A stretch of DNA of 64,000 bases from Epiperipatus broadwayi. Lineage: Eukaryota > Onychophora > Udeonychophora > Euonychophora > Peripatidae. The first letter of the stretch is position 1; every line of letters starts with the position of its first letter. Of the stretch, positions 24,434-36,785 are shown in pieces. Under the pieces are notes generated by a model. That model saw only the letters and a program-made list of their open reading frames with translations. It made no database searches and was not told the origin of the DNA. The stretch is from NCBI GenBank assembly GCA_028023455.1, contig JAQFVV010000001.1:21118901-21182900 (forward strand), given 5' to 3'. A program made the translations under genes and the position numbers.

Positions 24434-24446
24434 ATGCTTTATATTT
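24434..24446. repeat. Target-site duplication, right copy
   Basis: ATGCTTTATATTT, identical to 23869-23881. RTE homology resumes directly after it (GGCATTTGATTCTATAAGCA here, against TGCATTTGATTCTATAAACA in copy 1). Confidence 0.85.
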
Positions 24447-25480
24447 GGAGATTAATAAAAGGCATTTGATTCTATAAGCATTCTTTAGTGATTAAAACAT
24501 TGGATTATCAAGGTGTAGATCCAGGATATTATCATATTCTGAAGAATATTTATAATAATGCAATAAGAACAATTAGATTACATGATTACACTAGGAAGAT
24601 TAACATTGAGAAGAGTTTACAAAAAAGGACTCCATATCTCCAAAACATTTTACAGCAGTTTAAGAAGTATTTCATGTATTAAAATGAAATTGAAATAAAA
24701 ATAAATGGAGATTTATTTAAGTCATCTAGATTTTGCAAATGATGCAGTTGCTTTTTTCAAATAATGCTTTAGAACTTCAGGAAATGTTGCAAGAGTTATC
24801 AGATAATAGTAAGAAAGTAGGACTAAAGGTAAATGTTAAAAAGGCTAAAGCAATAATTGATGGATTTTCTTAAAAAAAAAAAAATAAAGATTTGTAATTT
24901 TGAGTTAGAAAAAGTTATCAACTACAAATACCTTTATCAGATTATTACTACAGATGGAAACATAATGGACAAAATTAATAATGGAATTAAACTTGTCTGA
25001 AGTGCTTTTAATAGAAATAACTTAATATTAAAAGAAAATATGCCTATTTGTTTGAAATGAAAAGTTTTTAATAAATGTGTTTTACCAGTTTTTACTTATA
25101 AATCTGAGATTTGGAAACTTAACAAAAGAGCAATACTGAGACATCAGATTACTCAATTTATGGAGAGATACATGTTAGGAGTATCAAGAGAAGATTGAAA
25201 ATGAAATACATGAGTCAGAGAATAATCAGATGTTACTGATATCAGTGAAAGAATTAAAAGACTGAAGTGGAGTTGGGTTGGAAATATTGCTAGAGAAAAT
25301 GGATAGTTAAAATCTTAAATTAGATTCCCAGTGATCATAAAAGACATAGAAAGCAACTACATGTGAGATAGATGAATGAAATAAATAATTGTGCTGGGGT
25401 GAGATGGAGATAAAAGGCCAGAGATCAGAGAAGATAGATTAAACTTGGAGACCTTCATCTTGCAGTATATTAATAATGAT
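24447..25480 (+). pseudogene. RTE RT 3' part and tail, broken
   Basis: Continuation of the RTE copy after the insertion. The 24488-24682 piece (MIKTLDYQGVDPGYYHILKN) matches copy 1 near 43863-43925. A degenerate FADD motif C region follows at about 24730-24745, then the LxLKVNVKKxK block and the YKYLxQIIxxDGNIMD region at about 24920-24970. The C-terminal RH..TQFMERYMLGVSR block is at about 25140-25195. It contains stops throughout. Confidence 0.7.
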
Positions 25481-25489
25481 TGATAATGA

Positions 25490-26220
25490 TGATATTAAAA
25501 TATAAATACTGTTGTGGTAGAAACTTCTTCACACAAACCCTAAATAATGAATATTAAAAATGCCAAAATGTCATTAAAATATGTTTTTGTTAATGATTTT
25601 AATTTAGGAGAGTACCTTTTTTATAATGGAAAAAAAAATTAACAAAAAAGAAAGAATTTCATATTACTAAACCCAAAAGCTGCTCTGAAATAACTAAATT
25701 CAAAACTAAGAGAGAGAATTCTATTATAAAAATAGTATAAGTGAATAAAATAAAATAAAATTGAAAAAAAAAAAGTTTCTTTTCTCAGTAATTAAAAAAG
25801 CCAATCATTTTGTTGCAAAAAAAAAAAAATATTACCATTTTTTTCAATTTAGTCAATTTCTGAAATTTATGAAAAATCTTATAGTTGAAAATAATATAAG
25901 AATAAACAAATCAAATATGCTGCTTTAAAAAAAGAAAAGAATTAATTTAAAAATGATTAAAGAGAAATACAAAAAAAAAAGCAGAATACATAGTAAATTT
26001 CTTTGTTTAAATTGTTTTAATGATATTTTCTACATTTTATGTTGATTTTTTGTAAAGTATTTTATTCTGTGAATGATCACATCAAGGAAAAAGCAGCACA
26101 TTGAAGATGTACACCACAAACCTTCATCTCTTATTGATCTAATTTGATCAGAAATAGATATACGATATGAAGTAATTTTATCTAAACCAGTCTATAATTT
26201 TTTTTATTTAATGTTAATAA
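25490..26220. other. AT-rich sequence, nothing recognised
   Basis: A-rich runs (25630-25640, 25758-25772, 25817-25830, 25970-25980) and no coding signal. No repeat from elsewhere in the window was noticed here. Confidence 0.5.
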
Positions 26221-26224
26221 AACA

Positions 26225-26498
26225 ACACAGAGGCAAAACTCTCCATACAATAGCGCCACTCAGTGCAAGCCAGAGTAATCAATGAATGCAGGAAGGTTTG
26301 TGCATGAAATCCATATCTAGTGCCTACTCATCCAATATATCCAGACTATTTTCTAGTTTATAGCCAGAGAGAAACCTTGGATCTGAGAATACTGCATCTA
26401 GATCTTAGGATCTAATGCAACCATCCAGCAGCCACCTTTTATTCCTTTTTAGCTAACTATAAAACTTTGTATCCAAAATTAAAACACAATAAGATACT
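26225..26498 (-). mobile_element. Partial second copy of the hammerhead-bearing element
   Basis: Homologous in order to 23885-24145: GGCAAAACTCTCCATACA at the left end, then TGCCTACTCATCCAATAT, CTTGGATCTGAGA, CATCTAGATCTTAGGATCTA and GCAGCCACCTTTTATT. In this copy the segment holding CUGAUGA is deleted (the text runs from AGCCAGAG directly to AGAAACCTTGGA) and GAAAC has become GAAAA, so the ribozyme is dead. The hairpin end of the first copy is missing. No target-site duplication was found. Confidence 0.75.
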
Positions 26499-26499
26499 T

Positions 26500-27270
26500 A
26501 TTAATTGATGTATAATTTATTTTCTTTAATAAAATTAACAGGTCATAAAACAATAATTTATTTACAAAAGATAATCATTAATTGACATGCTGTTTATTTT
26601 TTTAATATAGTTCTTTAATCTTTATACATCATAGTATTAATATATTTATAGATAAGGTAACATATTTGTCATACCTTTAACCCTCACTTCAATAAACCTA
26701 AATATAATTCTACACATGTATGAATTCATAAATATAACATTTCTTTGAATCACATGTCTTCTAATACTTATACATATGCTCAATATGGCATAGATATTAA
26801 TACTATCTTTATTATATTGAACATAAGGAATGTTCTTTTAACTATATCAGGTATATATTGAATTTTTAAAAAACTGACTTGAGACACAATTTTCACAATA
26901 TCTTCAGTTTTAATAATGTTAGAGCAAAATACTACATATTGACAGAAAATAGACAACTAAGGGAAAAAATAAGTCTAAAACAATTAGTGATTACCATTAA
27001 AAAAGTATAAAAAAAAAAAGAAATTTCAATATCCAAAATCATTATTACTTTATTGTTTGTTCACAAATTCTAATGAATCATTGACTTCATTGATAATTTC
27101 TTTGTATTTCTCACAAAATTCTGATACAAAACATATATAATACTTCTTCCCTGAGATAATCCATAGCTTTTTATGTTGTACCCCCAAAATTAAAAAATCT
27201 CAAAGCATCTATAAGAAAAAGATTCATTCTAATAAAAGATACAAAATAAATAATTTCTAGAAAGTGTTTA
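26500..27270. other. AT-rich sequence, nothing recognised
   Basis: No motif, repeat or convincing frame seen in this stretch. Confidence 0.5.
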
Positions 27271-27362
27271 TGCATTTGTCATCATAGTGATTGGCTTCTT
27301 GTCTGTCCAAAACTTGAAATTAAAGGCTACCATCTGTACCACTGATAAAATAATTTTCATCT
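27271..27362 (-). pseudogene. WD40-repeat-like coding remnant (tentative)
   Basis: On minus, with one frame change, the segment reads DENYFISGTDGSL then NFKFWTDKKPITMM. That has the spacing of one WD40 blade (FxSGxxDGSxxxW) and resembles blades of U3-snoRNP-type WD40 proteins. A TAA follows at once. About 25-nt units containing GTGAACACCAGTGATG and GTGCACACCAATGATG are duplicated just upstream on that strand. It could be a decayed processed pseudogene, a mis-split exon, or chance. I have no second blade to support it. Confidence 0.2.
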
Positions 27363-27482
27363 CTTCATTTTATATTTTTTTGTGAACACCAGTGATGTTT
27401 ATATTTTTGTGCACACCAATGATGCTATATTGTTATATTTATTGACTTACAGAGATATAATTTATTTGCATATAATTCATTT

Positions 27483-27685
27483 TCTAGCTATAGACTTGAA
27501 AATAATGTGATGTAAGATGTGGCAAAACTACTGACTCCACAGCATGACTATCAAGGCATAGGAAAAAACCAGGATTTGATTCTTTACCTGCATACAATTC
27601 CATGCCATGTGTATACATAATCATTGTAGCTATCCCCACACACACTACCTGAAACTTGTCTTTGGTTTTAAGAGCTTATATTTTC
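27483..27685 (-). other. Unidentified 60-odd-codon open frame
   Basis: The frame is closed by a TAA upstream and a TAG at about 27483. It starts ALKTKDKFQVVCVGIATMIM and continues through YTHGMELYAGKESNPGFF and LDSHAVESVVLPHLT. Its residue composition is more balanced than that of the surrounding AT-driven frames. A CAG just before GTAGTG near 27648 could be read as a splice site, but there is no clear polypyrimidine tract. I do not recognise the family. It may be an exon or a remnant related to the WD40-like piece 120 bp away on the same strand. Confidence 0.2.
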
Positions 27686-27699
27686 ACATGGTACTACAC

Positions 27700-29055
27700 C
27701 CAGTAAATTTTGTGATTGCTTTATCAACTACAACTTTTCTGTACATCTGATAATCAGTCTTAAAATTTACATTGCACTGTTCTATAATACCTTAATTTTA
27801 TATATATGTAAATCATTACTTGTTATACAAACACAAACATGCAAGTACAAACCCAAACACACTAATACAAATATAAATCCACTGATAAATTATTAAACCT
27901 TTTGAGAATCATTATGTTTATAAATAAAAATATTATTTAATACATCAATCTAGTTTTCATTCCTTAATGGAACCTTTTCAAAATGTTTCTTTTTATGCAA
28001 TCACATGAACAATTATCCTACAGCAATTCCCCAATGGACATTATTTACATTACATTACAATAAAAATAATTATGAAAGTTGGATTGATGTATTAAATAAT
28101 ATTTTTATTTTTAGTGAATTGTCTACTTCAATTTTGTTTTAAATTGATTATTTTTAATTTTATATAAAAAAGTCAACATTATGGACAAATTTTAACATTG
28201 AAATTTGATCATTTAAAGTACTATTTTTCTTATAATAATAAGCATAAGCTTATTAATTTATATACATAAAAATATTTTATTATAAATGTTCATTAAATAT
28301 ACACTTTTATTAATATCACCCATACATATTTATACATGAAAATTTATTTTTTCTTTAAATATAAGCATACTTTTATTTAAAAATTATAATTAATAAATAT
28401 ATTATTTTTTTATTTTGTTTACTATTTACTTTAACTTTTTCTTTTTGACAATGATATACTTTCTTATATAATAAACAAACACATGCATTCTTAAAACAAA
28501 AAATTTAGATAAAAAATATATCTGGTAAACTTTTCTTTTCTACTCATAATATATTGCACATCTAATTGTAACTTCATTGAAAAGCAATATTTATTATATA
28601 CACCAAAAATTTTATAATCGACTTATATATTTTATATAAATACATATACAAAAAAATAATTTATAAAAAAAAAGTTCAAACTCTTTTAGATATTCTGCTG
28701 GAAATCCCACTACATGCTTCGTTGTGTAGATAGATGTTATGTTTAATCCATTCTATTAAAATTACCAATTTTGATATTTAATGAAGTATTCCATAATTAA
28801 CATTTTGTGGCAATAAACGCATTAGTTGTCAATTTCTTCAAAGTATTCTAATGAAGTATATGGCAGCACTTAATTCTGATATTTATCACAATAAAATTAT
28901 TTTTATCCTATATTAGATTCTCAAAAAACAAAAATATTTTGTAATATTTTATAATCAACATATTCATTTTAAACTTTAAATAGAATTATTGATATTGTAG
29001 CCAGTTGGGTTACATACCACACACTAATATAGGGTGTGTGCATAAATATATATAT
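27700..29055. other. AT-rich sequence, nothing recognised
   Basis: AT-rich DNA with rather few G on plus in 28300-28700, but without the near-complete loss seen further right. No gene seen. A short TA tract lies near 29047-29060. Confidence 0.5.
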
Positions 29056-29059
29056 ATAT

Positions 29060-29845
29060 TGAAACCTAACCTTCCCTCTCTTCTTGCTCCATAATAATAA
29101 CAACCACATCCAAAATATTTAAATATTCCGATTTTTTACTTATTTATTTCCCAATAACAATTAATATTAATAATAATTCCTTCTTTACCACTACAAACAT
29201 ATTATTAATTTAAATAAAACAATACTACCAAATTTCATAAAATCTATCTATAAATAAATCAACACAAATACTTTTTATAGAGACCACAAACAAAAAAAGA
29301 CAATAATATCTTAATATTTTAAACAAAATCTACCACAAAAATAAATTAATTAAATAAAATAGAATAAATTACTAACATTCAAACAAATAGATAAACAATA
29401 ATAATAAATAATAAACCCATTTATAAATTAATTAAAAATTTAACAACAAATAATAAAATTTTACAAACACTATAAAGAATAATAATAATAATAACAAGAC
29501 AAAATAATAAACAACCCTTTTTCTAAATAAATATTTCTAATATTACAACCTAAACAAAAAAATAATATTTACAAAACTAACAAAACAACAAATACTTCTT
29601 TTTCATCCAAAAAAACAAAATAAATATAAAATTTTAATTTATTATTTCAAAAAAAAATAAAAATTCAATTCAAAAAAACAACAACCAAACACAAACTACT
29701 AATAATATTAAAATTTAAACAAAACAAAACAATAATATAACACACTATACAAACCTTTTATTCACCTATTACATTATTATTATCTAATTTTTATTTTACC
29801 CTTTTACCATAATAATACAAAAATATATATCAAATATTATATATC

Positions 29846-29902
<57 letters not shown>
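29060..29902. other. G-depleted tract: no G on plus from 29499 to 29902
   Basis: From about 29100 to 29498 the plus strand has only eight G, and from 29499 to 29902 I find none, while C remains common before the final TA array (nine in 29161-29220, eleven in 29641-29700). Neighbouring DNA has both bases at similar low levels. Read on minus the tract is T- and G-rich with almost no C, like a sequence whose cytosines have been turned to thymines. It contains no recognisable frame. It ends in a (TA)n array. Confidence 0.85.
29849..29901. repeat. (TA)n microsatellite
   Basis: Uninterrupted TA dinucleotide array of about 26 units at the right edge of the G-depleted tract. Confidence 0.95.
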
Positions 29903-29903
<1 letters not shown>

Positions 29904-30044
29904 AAAAAGTAGAAATAAACATAGACAAAATTGTAGTAGATATTTTCTACATTCACTGAAATAAAATAAAAAAATAATAACTCTGATTTAAAATATTGTT
30001 TTATAAATTAAACTTTTAAAAGTTCTGGATAAATATAAATATTG

Positions 30045-30241
<197 letters not shown>

Positions 30242-30479
30242 TGATTTTGGAATTTAAAAGTAAGCATGTTTTGTGATAATTTTTAAAAAATGTCTATTTT
30301 TGAAATCTTTAATTAATTCATACATTTTCATTATCTAAGTAAAACATGTATGCAGATTCCAAGAGATTAGAGAGATAAAAATAAAACTCTGTTTTCAATC
30401 AAGGTGTTGTTATCACCTCAGATGATTTTATAAAAAGACTGATAAAAAATATCAGTTAATTTTTGCTTGCAATCTTGTA

Positions 30480-30650
30480 AGAGTTGGTTTTAATATTTTG
30501 AGCAATGACCAACTAGGCCAACTGCAAAGTTTGGCTTTAATATTTTTGAGAAGTGGTTAGCAGAAGAACTAACTGCAAAGTTGGCTAAAGTATTTTGTGA
30601 AGAGTTTGTAACTGCAGCAGAGAATGATAACAGTAAAGCTAGCTGCAAAA
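30480..30650 (+). repeat. Degenerate tandem repeat, about 51-70 bp unit
   Basis: Three to four diverged units share CAACTGCAAAGTTTGGCT, TTAATATTTT and a GAGAAGTGGTTAGC-like middle. Units begin near 30480, 30529 and 30581, and a fourth partial unit begins near 30650. G+C is higher than in the flanks. The 77-codon minus frame across it looks like a by-product of the repeat. Confidence 0.55.
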
Positions 30651-30659
30651 TGGCTAGTA

Positions 30660-33520
30660 TAATTATAAAGAGAACTACCATGAGGATGTAAGAATGCAAG
30701 GAAGTGGCTGTTCTACAGTTCACTGGTGGATTTTGAATTCACATGGATAAAAATGATCAAGATTCTTTGTAATTCATAGCCTTAAAAGTATTCTGGAAAA
30801 CATCTTGCTGACCTCAAGCTTACCAAATCCAGGTCTAAGTAGAATAAACTGCAGAAGGGAGAAAGCCAGCTATACATGAATTATGTACTTTTACCTGATG
30901 ATGACAATTGCCTGGATTTACCAAAAACAGCTTTCCCAAGAAAAACACCAGCTGAATAAAGTAATTATATGTATGCTGCTGTGTCTATATGCAGAGAAGA
31001 ACAGATAAACATGTAAACAAAAGTGAGTTGTTTTAAATAATTTATTTGAAAGACATTTTAAATCTATGTTTTTAAATTTAAAGACATTTATAATTAGTTA
31101 AGGGATAACCTGATAAAAAGCTTTTTAATCTCTCAAAAATTGATTATATTGTTTTTTAAAAAAGAATAAAAAAAAACTGTAATAGAATTTGATAAACTGA
31201 TTTTTTTTAAATATTGATTAAATATGTAAATTTTATGTATATTCAAAATGGAATTATTAATTATAAAAATTATTATTTATTGTTTGACAAAATTAAATTT
31301 GTTAATAATCTATGCAATTCTAAGTGTTTCAGCAAACCTAGCATAAGGATTTGTATTATTTAAAATATAATTTAAAAGCTTAATCATGTACTATTGTAGG
31401 TTAAGTCAAATATGTTCAGAAATTACCCACACATGCATGTATGTGTGTATATATAGATGAATGCTTGTCAAGTAAAACACATATAAAATGTAATCTTTTT
31501 TTATAATTATTTTATGTTAATTGCAATGTTTTTATTGTACATTATTAAACGCACATATATGAATGTGTTTATAGGTACTTATTAAGAAATATTGTAAATC
31601 AATGTAATAACTTTAGTTGTGTATATAATTTTGTATACTATTCAAAATCAGAACTCTTATCCTATAAGACCTTAATTTTATATTATTGTTAATAAACTTG
31701 TATTCAATTGTTAAAGATTGTTTCCATCATCTTTTTATCATATATAGTAATAGAGCTTATGTTCTCTGAGCTAGATTCGAGCACAAGATGAATATATAAA
31801 TGAGGATGTATATTAGGCTTTTGGGGCATCCAGTAATGATCAATCATCATCATCCTGGTTGGCATATAAGATTATACTCTTTAAAGCTCATGCACTATAT
31901 TTTATTTTAGTTTAGTCTTATTAGAAGTTAAGTTTATATTTGGCCATTACAAATGGCCTGAGCATTGATGATGATCAGTATGTTTTAAATGTCCCAGTAT
32001 TATTGTTTTGATTTCTGATTATTGTGCATTTTAATGGATGGGCACTAAGCTAGTGCATCCAAGTTATGTTTAAATAATTGCCCAAGATGGAAAAGGGTCA
32101 ATAGTTAGCCTAGTCTACAGAAGACCTATTTCCCATCCAGTCACAAGGTTGATTGTTGATTTATATTTTTTATTGTTCAAATCCAGCCACAAGATGGACT
32201 GTTGATTTTATTCTGATTTATTGTTCTGATTTTTTTATTCATATCGATGATGATGATGAAGGATGGTTATTTCTCTTGAGTATTTACTTGTACTTATTTT
32301 TTTAAATTATAATGATGGTGGATTTTTAGTTAAATCATAGTGGTTCTAAGGAGTGACTGGTTGATCTTTCAGTCATTTATCTGAGATCTCTTGATCTCAT
32401 GCTCCGCTTAAATATATTTGATATATATACTTTGAAAATTATTGTTATTTGTATTTATATTTTGAAATGGGTTTGATGATGATATTTCATCACCCCAGAT
32501 TCACATATTTTTTACTCTTTTCAATACCACCACATCCCATTACAATATATACACACAAACTTTTGTGTACTTTAGCTATTGAGAAAAAAAGAGATTCTAA
32601 TCTAAAATCAGGAACTTAAATAGTTTTATCCCCATGATGTCATACTTATGTCATTATCCTATATATTGTTTCTATGGCATTTTATTTTAGCAACTCTGTT
32701 TTAACTTGTAACTATGATCTTTACTATTAAGAATCAAATTTATTCATTTGCCTACTCTATAAAAGTTCTTTTTTATAAATACCAGCATTTGTTATGTTAA
32801 AATATTGTTTTTAAACTTCATAAAAATAAATATTACAATATGTATTTAAAAATAATAAAAAATATGCAATTTCACAAATTAAAAATATATTAAAAACCAT
32901 ATAAAATCATAATTGAAATAAAATAGACATTCCTTTTATTTATCTATTTATATGCTATAATCAATATTTTTAAATACTCATTTTAAATCATTTAAATATT
33001 TTAAAATAATGTATTGAATATGTAAAATTTATTTTTCTGAATTATCTCAAAACATATAAACCATATACATATATATGCTTATGCATAATTTAACAATAAT
33101 TTAATATTTTATTCATTTTTATCTAAATAATATTTTTGAAATGTATGAACTAACTAAAATATTAACAAAAAATTTATCAATACATACTTTATTATTACTA
33201 TCATATAAAAACATTTATATACTTTTATTAATATATTCCTAACATAATATATACATTATTATTTTTTTACTTCATTCTAAAAATAATAAAAAATATTAAT
33301 CTTAAAAGCTTGTCGTAAGATATAAATTTTTGATACATCGCTTGTTAAAAAAAACATACTGTCATTTTACATTAGGATGCTTATTTAAAACTATTTAGGT
33401 AAACTAATTTAATTACTTTTAAATTAATTTTGATAATCTTGGAATTAAAATAAAAGAAATAAGCTAACAAAATTTTTATATAGATAAAGCCACCAACTTT
33501 AAATTCAAGTTAGAATGTTA
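30660..33520. other. AT-rich sequence with unclassified moderate-G+C patches
   Basis: Patches at 30760-31000 and 31750-32400 are less AT-rich and contain small internal repeats (CAGTCACAAGGTTGATTGTT and CAGCCACAAGATGGACTGTT near 32140-32205). They look like old interspersed repeats but match none of the families identified here. The 32800-33300 part is very AT-rich, with C clearly commoner than G on plus. Confidence 0.4.
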
Positions 33521-33524
33521 CAAT

Positions 33525-33602
33525 ATATATATATATGGAACTTGAGGAAATAATTTACTTTTATATATATATATGGAACTTGAGGAAATAATTTACTTTT
33601 AT
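33525..33602 (+). repeat. 38-bp tandem duplication
   Basis: The block GGAACTTGAGGAAATAATTT with its following ACTTTTATAT and leading TA run occurs twice, starting at 33537 and 33575, without a mismatch. Confidence 0.9.
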
Positions 33603-33604
33603 AT

Positions 33605-36370
33605 CTTATATATATAAAGAATCAGCTTTCATGTATACATGTTTGCTTTCAAACAAACCCAATGTCTCAGTTCAGAACTATCAGATTTCTAACAAAAAAA
33701 AGTTTGGCATAATTTAATATCTTAAAATTAAAGCTACAAGTAAATAATCTCGCCACACTAGCAGCATGTGGATGAACAACCCATCTATATTTATGTAATA
33801 AAAACATATGGAGTAGATATTAGAAATGATTACTGCTTATAATCTTAAAATAGAATCAAAAATCTTTCATTTACTAAAATAATTGTATGAAAAATATAAT
33901 TTGATATAATTTATAGTAGAATAAAAGACTATGAATTTTTAAAAAACACAATTATGAAGATGGTAATTAAAAAATGTAATATATATTTAAATGAATTAAA
34001 AATGATAATAATACATAAATTACAACAGCTATAGATGAGATGAAGATTATTTATGTATAGAAATTGATAGACTTATAGTTAAATTATTAAAAACTTTGTA
34101 GAAAAAAGGAATAATAGTAGTTGTTCATAATGTAATTTAAGACTGAAGAAAATACTCAATAGATATTTTTTCAATAATTATGATTACATTAAATAAAAGT
34201 TAAAGAGTAAAAAAGTAAGAATTGGCCAAAGTGCACACTAAGCAGTCACTTAAAGTACAAAAAAATTTAGGGATGCCACAATCAGCATCAATTAAAGGGA
34301 AATATTTATAAATTATTGTATTATGTCTAGATTTATACTAGTTTGAAAATTAAAATTTAAATAAAAGTTTTATCTCATTTTGTTTATTTCTTCAAGATTT
34401 AATTTATCTGTATATTATTTTTTCCTATTGGGGAACCAAAATTAAAATCTGCCTAGGATGCCAAAAACTCTTGAGCCAGACCTTCTAACAACCAAAATGT
34501 TATTAAAAGTATTGAATAGGCATATAACAGGTTAAATAAACTGATATCTTATAAACAGTTTTATTTTGAGAAGCATAGAGGAAGTAAATCAGCAATAGAA
34601 CAATAAGAATTATTACTGGGAGATGCATATATAGAAAAAGAACAAAGAATATTTGTTTTATTGATCTTAAAAACATTTGATACAATGAAATAAATATTTT
34701 GAAAAAGAAAAATATAGATTGAAAGAAATAAACTGACTAAAAAGCAAGTCACATGATGATATAGGTAAACAATACATTTTATGCTCTAAAATGGCAAACT
34801 CTGGAAATCAAGGTGCACTGATTACAGCCCAGGTGTCATTTCCGGTGCTTGAACTTTTTAATGAAATCCTAACTAATAAACCATTTGATCACTTTTTTTA
34901 TAAAATTTGATCATCATGTAACAACTTAGCATTCTTGTCATTTTTCAATACAATTTATTCTACCCTCTCACATTTACAACTACATCACAAATTGGAAAAA
35001 ATATTAATATGTATATACAATCTTTTATTTTAAAAATATAATTATAGATTTATCAACTTTTCTTGCCTTTTTATAATGTAAATATTTTTATACACGTTCA
35101 AGTTTTTTAAATTGTAATAATTTTGGATATAAAATGACATTTGGGTGACATTTGAAATACTGGAAAATATTCAAGTTACTGATATATAAAATACATTTTA
35201 AAGAGCATCAGAGGAAAAAAAAACGTCTATTTTCAGACTGATAGATTGCTGGCTTTTAAAATCAAATAGGATATATAGTATATACATTACTTGATTTTAA
35301 AAACGCGCAATCTATCATGAATTTGAAGACACTTTTTTTTATAAATAAATTCTAAAACTTTTAATGCATACTTTAGACGTCAGGGTTATCTGAAGAACAT
35401 ATTGTCGGTAATGTTACTTTAAAATATGTTTATAAACGGCCTTGCCACTAAATTCATATGTAATCTATTTTTAAAAAAAATATCTGTCACTTTTATATGT
35501 ATACAACAACCTCTGACAATCCGCTTACAATAAATCATTTGTTCAGATAAAAAAAAAAAAATTACTTTCATTTTCCAAAGTTATGCAAAGTCAATTTAAA
35601 ACTTAAAAGTTTTTATTTATCTAATCAGTCATTTTATATTTAAAAAATTAAATTTAGAAATGCAGTAAAAATTGTTTGGAAAATATTTATATACTTAGCT
35701 CCAACATCCCTGAAAGGTAATTTTAAATAAATGTAAAAATGCACATTTATTTAAAAAGAAATCTGCGTTTTGGGTTTTTCCTTCATGGCCATGCTAACTG
35801 GAAGTACACTAATTCTGAAATAATCCTAATTCTTTTGATGGGTCTGCTTGTGGGCAGTCGTCTATATTGTTTTTCTCAGATATGTCTTTGTTTTCTGATG
35901 ACCAATGTTTCAAATACTTTTTAAAGTTTAATTAACATGAGTATTTGCTGTGCAGACAATTTTAACAAAAAAAAACAACGTTTGTTATTCAGTGGGTAGT
36001 ATAATTATCCATGTTATAGGATGTTATATTAATGCTTTACTTTTAATGTTAAAAGCATTTATCTTAAAAAATAATTTATCAATTACATTGATATCTTTAT
36101 TTGCATCAAAATATTTTTTATATATAAAAATCCTTATTTATTGCTTAATATTTTATAGATTTATAAATTATAAACAAAATATTTATGTTAAAATTGGCAT
36201 AGTTTCTCAATAAGAAAAGTAAATAGATAATTATAAAGATAGCTCTCCAAAAACTGTTTGCTATTATGTTAAATTCAAACTCATAAATAATCAAAGAAAG
36301 ACAATTTGATTAATAAATAAATGAAAATCACTATTGTGATGCACAATAGAGATAAAGCATTTAATAAAAA
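33605..36370. other. AT-rich sequence, nothing recognised
   Basis: The hydrophobic frames at 34503-34752 (minus) and 35739-36213 (plus) have no motif and are typical of translated AT-rich DNA. A patch at 34790-34870 (GGAAATCAAGGTGCACTGAT) is less AT-rich and may be a short interspersed repeat, but it is unmatched within the window. Confidence 0.45.
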
Positions 36371-36372
36371 TA

Positions 36373-36785
36373 AGGGATTCTAACTCAGACTTTCACATGA
36401 CCCTCAGCTTTCCATGCCAGCTCATATTTCTGACCCACTTAATCATACACATATTGAAACGATAAATAATCACCAACATACATATTTCATGCTAAACCAG
36501 TGATCATCAGTTAGTCCAGATTATTAACTCCACACATATATACAAACAGTGCTCAGCTTTATATTAAGATAGCCAATCTTCATACTTTAATGGACAGGCT
36601 TCAAATTAACCCAACTTGCAACTCTTCAGCCATCCATTTCATTGAAAATCTGATGATGGAATGTTCAAAGTCCACATTAGTGCCAAGATTGTCATCCTAC
36701 CCATGTTGACCATTTAGTCATTCTGCCTCCTCGTGTACTGGATAATAATCCATTTACATACATATGTGAGGGATGGGCAGACCTT
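36373..36785 (+). repeat. Family E, copy B (left arm of a long inverted repeat)
   Basis: Starts GGGATTCTAACTCAGACTTT, passes the shared blocks ATACATATTTCATGCTAAAC, GTGCTCAGCTTTATATTAAG and GAAAATCTGATGATGG, and ends GTGAGGGATGGGCAGACCTT. The whole of it is repeated in reverse at 36901-37314. Similarity between the two arms is visibly higher than to copies A (7.8 kb) and C (46.1 kb). Confidence 0.85.

Larger units (their letters stand above)
21735..25480 (+). mobile_element. RTE-like LINE, copy 2, interrupted and decayed
   Basis: The copy aligns in order with the element at 41676-45018 from 5' leader to 3' tail. The leader shares CATACATTCTTATCATTGCA and TTATTGGCTTTTTA blocks. The endonuclease start has CTTACAACTTCAGATCACTT. 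The RT shares TTAGAAATTATAGACCTATC, and the C-terminus has a match to AGACATCAGATTACTCAATT. It is full of stops and frameshifts. At 23882-24433 it is split by a 552-bp insertion with a 13-bp duplication of the RTE sequence ATGCTTTATATTT. The endonuclease keeps the Glu in LCEVKRK that copy 1 has lost. The 3' end is a GATAATGATGA-type tail, as usual for RTE elements. Confidence 0.85.

Noticed and set aside
35739-36213. Two hydrophobic plus-strand frames as membrane-protein genes
   Set aside because: The residues follow from AT-rich codons; no start context, motif or repeat across frames.
36650-36680. CTGATGA in family E (CTGATGATGGAATGTTCAAAG) as a hammerhead
   Set aside because: GAAA is missing in all copies and the core spacing is not that of a hammerhead; stems I and III are not evident.
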